From Loripinus fragilis (Eukaryota; Mollusca; Bivalvia; Lucinida; Lucinidae), in the NCBI GenBank assembly GCA_964019695.1, contig OZ026521.1, forward strand, positions 30,718,601 to 30,782,600: a stretch of DNA of 64,000 bases, given 5' to 3'. Below the pieces are notes generated by a model. The model searched no databases and was not told the DNA's origin. It saw only the letters and a program-made list of their open reading frames with translations. The position numbers were made by a program, and so were the translations under genes. Shown here piece after piece: positions 58,437-64,000 of the stretch. Position 1 is the stretch's first letter. Each line of letters starts with the position of its first letter.

Positions 58437-58659
58437 GTGCCTTCTCAATATAGATGATTTGGTGTCGGACAAAAATCTGAAATTAGTTGGAGTATCATGG
58501 ATGAGAGCGACCACTGATATTTACGTAGCTTTTGAGCGCATATTTACATTTGGACAGAGTGACAGCCAGTGGTGTACTGGTATGCAAGGGTATAATGGAG
58601 ACCCTGGCTGCCCTGCTGGACTTTCAACGGTTGTTCACCCTGGAGTTGTTGTTGGTTAA
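58437..58659 (+). CDS. Copy B, exon 10 (C-terminus and stop)
   Basis: Acceptor tctcctAG at 58435-58436. 223 bp, phase 2 in, stop TAA at 58657-58659. Encodes VSDKNLKLVGVSWMRATTDI and a WCTGMQGYNGDPGCPAG tail. Four residue differences from copy A in the whole exon. Confidence 0.85.
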
Positions 58660-58708
58660 AGCTTTAGGCACCTTCTACCATGTGCAGTAGAATGCATAAT
58701 GAAACAAA

Positions 58709-58765
58709 TACAGTAAAATATGTGTTAAATGGACGCTCAAAAATAGATAAAAACAAAGATTTTAT
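58709..58765. mobile_element. Truncated family P MITE in the 3' flank of copy B
   Basis: TACAGTAAAATATGTGTTAA then AATGGACGCTCAAAAATAGA; the right half is missing. It is at the same distance from the stop codon as the complete element after copy A. Confidence 0.6.
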
Positions 58766-58917
58766 TTTGTTCTTATATGTGCATATATTTAAAAATAGAA
58801 CGCATGATTACTTTCGAAATATGACATTAAATACAAACATACTAGAGCTTTTTAATTTCTCTTCGAAACAAACTTTACCTTGGCGTTTGATCTGCAACCT
58901 GGCCCCCAGGTTATACA

Positions 58918-58968
58918 AGTAAAGAAAAAGGCAAATATCAGGAATCGATACAATCAAGTACCCGAGTA
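58918..58968 (-). mobile_element. Short retroelement 3' end fragment
   Basis: GGCAAATATCAGGAATCGAT then ACAATCAAGTACC: only the extreme 3' end of the retroelement family is present. Confidence 0.5.
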
Positions 58969-59091
58969 CAATCTACCAGAGACACCTAAATGCGGTACAT
59001 AAGACATATAGGATATCCGGGGAAATGAATTATGGAAAGTGAGTGTACACGCAATATCTGAGGATTGGAACAATAAGAGCATTAACCCTTA

Positions 59092-59308
59092 AAAAGCCAA
59101 GAAAATCGTCTGCTGAAGTCGCCTGCTGCAAATAATTGCCTAACATTACTGACGAAATGGGTATAGAAGCAAACAGTGTGGACCCAGAACAGACTGCTAT
59201 AGGAGCAGTCTGATCTGGGTCCACACGGTTTGCCATAGAGGCTTCTTAAACATTCCAGGAGACGAGAAAAGCAGACGACTTTTGTTGCGATTGGCGCATT
59301 AAGGGTTA
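59092..59308. mobile_element. Palindromic MITE, family Q
   Basis: Ends TTAACCCTTAAAAAGCCAAG and GGCGCATTAAGGGTTAA. The central inverted blocks GTGGACCCAGAACAGACTGC and GCAGTCTGATCTGGGTCCAC are near-perfect complements. Confidence 0.75.
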
Positions 59309-60150
59309 AATGAATGTGTAGGGAGACTTTTTTAGGGCCGCCACATAGCACAGACACAACAACTCTGATATAAAACCGGTTTCCTGCTTTTTGCAAAAGG
59401 AGCTTCAGCTAGCTCCCAAAATGATGAAACTTGAGCTTGAAAAATATGTCCTCTTCATAAATTTTGAAATTTCATCGTTTTCTATGAATATGGTATCGTG
59501 AACGCTTCTCCAATAAAGTACATATTCATGAAAAATGCATAATCTTTTATTTTAACGTCATGGACTCAGTACAGATTGAGTTAAAGGGTTAGAAAGGGAA
59601 ATCATAGACATTGCTTATCGTGTTGGTCCCCAGACATGAATAATGTACAAGGTCTAGCTGTATAATGATTTATCAGCTACCTCTGATATTAACTACATTG
59701 TTCCACGTTGCCTGATAAACGTTGTCTATCTCACAGCATGTGCCTTTATCAGGTCATGATGCCGTTGCATATTTTGAATGACGTCGCGTATGAAGCTGAA
59801 ACAAAACACAAATCAAAAATTACGTCATAATCGCTAGTTTGAAGAGTGAAACAATGGGTAAACTGATAAATAGAATACCAGGTTCGCGCCTTAGATATCA
59901 AGTTTACTTTTGATATCAAAAGACACTCATCTAGTATTCTCTATTTACATATTCACACTTCTGATAAAGTTACACTTATGAATGGCCTTCAAAATGAGCT
60001 TAAAGGCATCAATTAACAGAATAAGCAATTACTGAAAAACACTTCATATAAATGGCATCAAAATTTGGCAATTTTAAAAGACTGACATATTGGCGTAATT
60101 TTATATTGGAGGTTACTTGATTTAATGACCTTTAAAGTTATTTTCTATTC
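59309..60150. other. Intergenic, no feature seen
   Basis: AT-rich. One short inverted pair flanks the retroelement boundary at about 60157-60202 (GGGCTACTATTAAA / ATAGTAGCCC). No gene found. Confidence 0.4.
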
Positions 60151-60187
60151 TCATATGGGCTACTATTAAAGGGAGCATATTTTTTCC

Positions 60188-60973
60188 TTGATAGTAGCCC
60201 CTTTTAAGACGTGGTTCATCAACGTTGAAACATATTCTATTGTTCAAAAGTTGGACAACATTTTTATTCGATTTGGCACCAAGCTGTATAGACAAGTAGT
60301 TGGGATTCTTATGGGCACTAAATGTGCTCCCCTGGTTGCAGATTTATTCCTGTTTTGTTATGAGAGGGACTTTATGATGTCTCTTTCTGATGTTAAGCAG
60401 GCTGATGTTATTGATGCGTTTAACACTACATTCAGATATTTGGACGATATTTTAAATGTTAATAATTTTATTTTGACAATATGGTTAGTCAAATATACCT
60501 TCAGAGCTCCAATTGAATAAAGTCAATACCTCTGATACCGAAGCCCCATTTTTAGACTTGCATTTGTCAATTACTAATGATATTGTTTCTACAAAAAATT
60601 ATGATAACGTGACGACTTTGATTTTGAAATTGTCAATTTCCCATTTTTAGATGGTGATGTTCCTCGTTCTACATCTTATGGAGTCTATATCTCTCAACTC
60701 ATTCGTTTTGCTAGAGTATCTAGCTATGTTGCTGACTTCAACAATTTCTATGGTGACTTGGTGTATAAATTGGAGAAGATTGGTGGCTCTAATAATTTTT
60801 CAACGCAGTTCATTAAAATAATTTCCCATTATAAAAAGATTGGCTATAACATTAATGTATTGCAACAAACTGCTTGCTTGGTGGTCAACCCAATCACGGT
60901 TGGCAACTTTGCTTTCCTCTTTAATTGCATGCCGGTCGGTCGGACTTCAGACTCTATGATGTTTCCGACTTAA
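60188..60973 (+). pseudogene. Reverse transcriptase remnant
   Basis: The frame 60188-60520 includes KLYRQVVGILMGTKCAPLVA, DLFLFCYERDFM and the catalytic-site motif FRYLDDIL. A frameshift follows; the sequence then continues in another frame as SDTEAPFLDLHLS, FPFLDGDVPRSTSYGVYISQ and LIRFARVSSYVADFN. It then appears to jump, by internal deletion, to NFYGDLVYKLEKI and GYNINVLQQTACLVVNPITV (in 60758-60973). At least one frameshift and one deletion make it inactive. Confidence 0.7.
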
Positions 60974-61510
60974 AGGCTTATCTATTGATGAGATGATAGG
61001 GGTCTGATGCTTTGGCTGTTTGTCGGGCCCACCGGGGTTTACCTGTTGGATTTCTTTTGCTCTGGTATTCAGTTTTATTTACTGTTGAGTCCTTATCTTT
61101 GCTTTATCTCCTTGATATATCTTGATTTATATGTTCTATGGGATGATGCATTGATAGGTTAGGGGTCTCAAATGCAAACCAAATATCTATGTGTCTTGAT
61201 CACATCTGAATTAAGGGTGAGGTTGGTGCCGTTAAACTGGTTTAAGCTCTCCAGTAAAATATTTTACTGACCGTTCCAAGGCGGTACTTCTTTTGTGGAT
61301 TTTTTATGTTTTTGATTTGTCTTGTGTTTGCTATGTCTTTGTGCTCGTCTGTTTATATGTGCTTTGTGGTCACCTACTGGGAAAGGGCTGACCTCTTGGC
61401 TCTCGTTTGTGGTGTCTAACTGTGAGTTTGTCTCTTTCGGCTTGGTATCCTGGGTCAGGTGTGGTACTTGATTGTATCGATTCCTGATCTTTGCACCCTT
61501 ACTTGCTTTA
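60203..61510 (+). mobile_element. Broken reverse-transcriptase retroelement with its 3' region
   Basis: The coding remnant is 60203-60973, followed by about 540 bp of 3' noncoding sequence ending CCTGATCTTTGCACCCTTAC. Reverse copies of that 3' region are scattered through the window (3949, 10496, 35958, 46660, 56010, 57217, 58918), and a forward duplicate of an internal piece is at 63459-63655. The coding style (GI-MGT-CAPL, YLDDIL, PFLDLHLS) suggests a Penelope-like or related non-LTR element. No endonuclease domain is visible, so the class is uncertain. Confidence 0.6.
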
Positions 61511-61537
61511 ATGATACAGATACAACATACCAAAGAT

Positions 61538-61945
61538 CAGGGATTTTCCTACCTTTCTGATGTTGGGGCCAGGGGCCTGTTGAATTTGAGGGGGGAGCAT
61601 CAAATTGGGAATATTTTGATGCATTCTAAAAGAACTGGACCGCCATTTTAAATGGATTTAAAACCATATTAGAGATTAGCAGTGTAAAGCTGTAGCATAT
61701 TTGTAGCTTTAATTACCCCTCATAAAAACTCATGAAAATTTGCATAAAAATGTGAATGAAAACATGTTTTCATTCACCATTTTATGCAAATTTTCATGCA
61801 AACTTTGCTATTTTTGTTCGGTTTTTCTTTAACTTTTTACCAAAACGTAGAACTAAAAATTTGTAAATAATATACAGCATTTTAGGAAGTTTTTGCTCAT
61901 TAGGTGCCGATATTCGATCCCAAATCAGGTCTAGGAAAATCCCTG
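61538..61945. mobile_element. MITE with CAGGGATTTTCCTA ends
   Basis: Inverted ends CAGGGATTTTCCTA and TAGGAAAATCCCTG. The centre (61741-61799) is a palindrome, ATGAAAATTTGCATAAAA and its complement. The CAGGG ends recall hAT elements, but an 8-bp target duplication is not evident. Confidence 0.55.
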
Positions 61946-62331
61946 AGGATGTGTATCAATTTATTACTTGTTGTGTGCATGTAACTGAATTCGAAACTGT
62001 ATTTCACACTCTCATATTTTGGCGATTTTTGTTTATGCAGCCAGTAGCAACAACTAAAAATATCCGTCAAATATAAGTGTTTTCAGTACATTTCCAGCAA
62101 CTTGCACTAACACTTCAATGTTGTTCAGACAACTTTTTGAAATGGAAGAAAAATTCGATAACACTTACGTCAATGAGCAGTCATTCATTGAAATTGTCCC
62201 TGAATTGCAGAGCTTCTTGCGGCGATTGGAACAACTGCTGATCTGAGAAAAAATGACGTTTTGACAATGGTATAGACAGGTTTATCACTGAACACCAACA
62301 CCAAAATCAAGACCCTGTCATCCATCTGACA

Positions 62332-62508
62332 TACAGTAAAATTGTGTAAAACGGCCACTCTCAAAAAGACCAAAAATGGTTTCAATACCGATTATTGCTT
62401 AATGAAGGTCATAAAACTGCAGAACGCTCCAAAAGGGAGCTACCAGTTGTCATAAGGACCTTTGTTTTGTTTATTTTTGAAGGACCGTTTTACACAGATT
62501 TTACTGTA
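62332..62508. mobile_element. Palindromic MITE, family P
   Basis: TACAGTAAAATTGTGTAAAA at the left and TTTTACACAGATTTTACTGTA-like inverse at the right; inner GAACGCTCCAAAAGGGAGC hairpin. Confidence 0.72.
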
Positions 62509-62749
62509 TCTGAACATAAAACAATAGTTGCAAAACCTGTTAAAATAGAAAATTACACTTAAAGCTACGCGACGTATGGCTTTGTCACACCAGAAACTGT
62601 TTGAGAGTTATTTGGAAGAACAACGAGAATAAAAAGCTAATTGTTACATACCACCTGCTAACTTAACACCAAAGATAGTGATGAACATGCACTGGTTACC
62701 TGGGAAGTATGCTGGGAAGTCTAGAGAGGTATCTAAGGAGACGCAATTA

Positions 62750-63149
62750 GGCCAGAATTTTTTTATTAGTTGATTTACGTAGTTTTTTCAGATTTAGGGT
62801 CGGGGGGGACGAAAAAAAATAAATAAAAAAGCTCTGAAAATGACCAGTTAACTAATCATTTTCAGAGCTTTTTTTTTAATATCTCCAGAAAAAAACATTA
62901 AAACTAGTAAGGCAAACCAGCAGTCTGTATTAAATTTTTCCTAAAAATCTGGGAAGGACAATCACTTTTTACAGTGTCACTCTCAAAAATACACAGACAG
63001 AACCTCAAAAAAATGTTATTTTTTTCAACGAAACAAATAATATTTAGAGTCTGCGTATAAAATATTAAAAGAATTTGAATTTTTTTTCCTACTTTCCGGA
63101 AAATTACAGTAGGAGGGTTCGTAAATCAACTAATAAAAAAATTCTGGCC
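62750..63149. mobile_element. PIF/Harbinger-type MITE, 400 bp
   Basis: Perfect 30-bp inverted repeats: the left begins GGCCAGAATTTTTTTATTAG and the right ends CTAATAAAAAAATTCTGGCC. Both sides are flanked by TTA (62747-62749, 63150-63152). An internal hairpin AAAGCTCTGAAAATGA...TCATTTTCAGAGCTTT lies at 62828-62875. The perfect ends indicate a young insertion. Confidence 0.75.
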
Positions 63150-63458
63150 TTACGACATCATTGTGATATCAGACCATTGAATTTGCAAAATCAAGGGAAG
63201 TGCTAAAAGACTTGAAAAAAAAAAACAGGGGCGTGGAAACAAATCTAAAGCTGGTGATGCCATTACTGATGAACTAATTGATAATTGGTATGAATCTGGT
63301 CAGCAGGGGCCGAATACACCAACGTTCATGATCAACACTTTGTGGTTTTATAACTGACTTTATTTTGGTATGCGTGAAGGCGATGCATGACATCGACAGC
63401 TTCGATAGGGCGATCTTAACCTGTGTTGTGAAAATTTGAAACAGGATTAGTTAAACGT

Positions 63459-63655
63459 ATAGGGATATTTCATGCAAACCAAACATATATGTGTTTTGAT
63501 CCACATCAGAATTAAGGTTGATATTGGCACCGTTAAACATGTTTTAGCCCTCCAGTAATATTTTTACTGACCTTTCCACATCAGAATTAAGGGTGATATT
63601 GGCACCGTTAAACATGTTTAAGCCCTCCAGTAATATTTTTACTGACCTTTCCGAG
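63459..63655 (+). mobile_element. Retroelement internal fragment, tandemly doubled
   Basis: TGCAAACCAAACATATATGT and ATTGGCACCGTTAAACATGT match about 61165-61265. The section with TTAAGCCCTCCAGTAATATT is present twice in direct tandem (about 63500-63575 and 63577-63652). Confidence 0.6.
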
Positions 63656-63659
63656 GGCC

Positions 63660-64000
63660 AAAATAGATAAATATAAAACAAGATACTCATAGTGCTGAAA
63701 GTTCTCATAGAGTTTCAAGTTTAAGATTCCAAATGATAGTCCCTAAGCATTCTCGTTGATAAAAACAGGAACAAAAAAAAAACAAGCAAGACAGAGGCTG
63801 ACTGACAGAAGGAACAACATACTGGTAACTTAAGTATTGGTGTGTATGACAAACCTTGCGTCTGTATGTTTGATATTAAAACAAGAAACGCGTAAAATCG
63901 AAACTGAACTTTATCGCAGAATTGGTACAATATGAAATCCAATCAAGGGCATAAACTCCAAGTTTTGAGAAAAGATATAGTTACATCTCTTGTGCACTGT
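63660..64000. other. Right edge, no feature seen
   Basis: AT-rich sequence. A minus-strand 73-codon frame has no recognisable motif and is not called. Confidence 0.35.

Larger units (their letters stand above)
33340..58659 (+). pseudogene. Tandem-domain secreted PEBP-like protein, copy B (complete exon set, in-frame TAA in exon 2)
   Basis: Ten exons: 33340-33382, 34515-34787, 41314-41543, 48099-48264, 49270-49374, 52391-52514, 54241-54359, 55409-55528, 57007-57151, 58437-58659. They total 1548 bp, giving 515 residues if codon 84 were sense. The start ATG has A at -3. Residues 1 to about 20 form a hydrophobic signal peptide (MKPGAVVICVAYLIGAVTSA). Residues about 21-100 contain four Cys; PEBP domain 1 is about 120-240, PEBP domain 2 about 280-470, and the tail is Cys-containing. 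The D-x-D, HP and HRY positions are kept in domain 2 only. The single defect is TAA at 34721-34723 (codon 84); the same frame resumes with GPGFDPSVIDRFVKVEF up to the exon end. Every other junction and frame is intact, so this is a recent pseudogene, a null allele or a base error. Confidence 0.8.

Overview
This is a stretch of animal nuclear DNA. It has small exons with canonical GT/AG junctions, long AT-rich introns, and very many short inverted-repeat transposons, SINE-like pieces, Tc1/mariner elements and retrotransposon remnants. The repeat types and an intron-rich secreted protein of the PEBP (phosphatidylethanolamine-binding protein) family suggest a lophotrochozoan, most likely a bivalve mollusc. 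That placement is an inference; nothing in the window is a species marker.

Two paralogous genes lie head to tail on the + strand. Copy A enters from the left edge (its first two exons lie outside) and ends with a stop at 13582-13584. Copy B has ten exons, from the ATG at 33340 to the stop at 58657-58659. Exon order, phases and nearly all exon lengths match, so every junction is supported twice. The predicted product is a secreted protein of about 515 residues: a signal peptide, a short Cys-containing N-terminal region and two PEBP-like domains in tandem. The second domain keeps the D-x-D, HP and HRY ligand-site motifs; the first has lost most of them. Copy B has an in-frame TAA in exon 2 (34721-34723), so it is a pseudogene, a null allele or a sequence error.

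Region by region: 162-13584 is copy A. Three of its introns carry minisatellites that copy B lacks, and one of them (2369-3480) is an amplification of the 3' splice site and first bases of exon 4. 13.6-33.2 kb is intergenic and made largely of repeats: a putative 4.6 kb TIR element, two 1.32 kb mariner-type elements without transposase, a 46-bp minisatellite, a roughly 190-bp satellite inside a larger duplication, and a fold-back DNA element. 33.2-58.7 kb is copy B; its large introns 2 and 3 hold nested transposons, including a dead Tc1 transposase. 58.7-64 kb is intergenic and holds a broken reverse-transcriptase element, whose 3' region is the source sequence of at least seven dispersed fragments in the window, plus several MITEs.

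The only host protein-coding genes I can support are the two PEBP-like genes. One further 88-residue open frame (37468-37734) looks codon-like but is not recognised.
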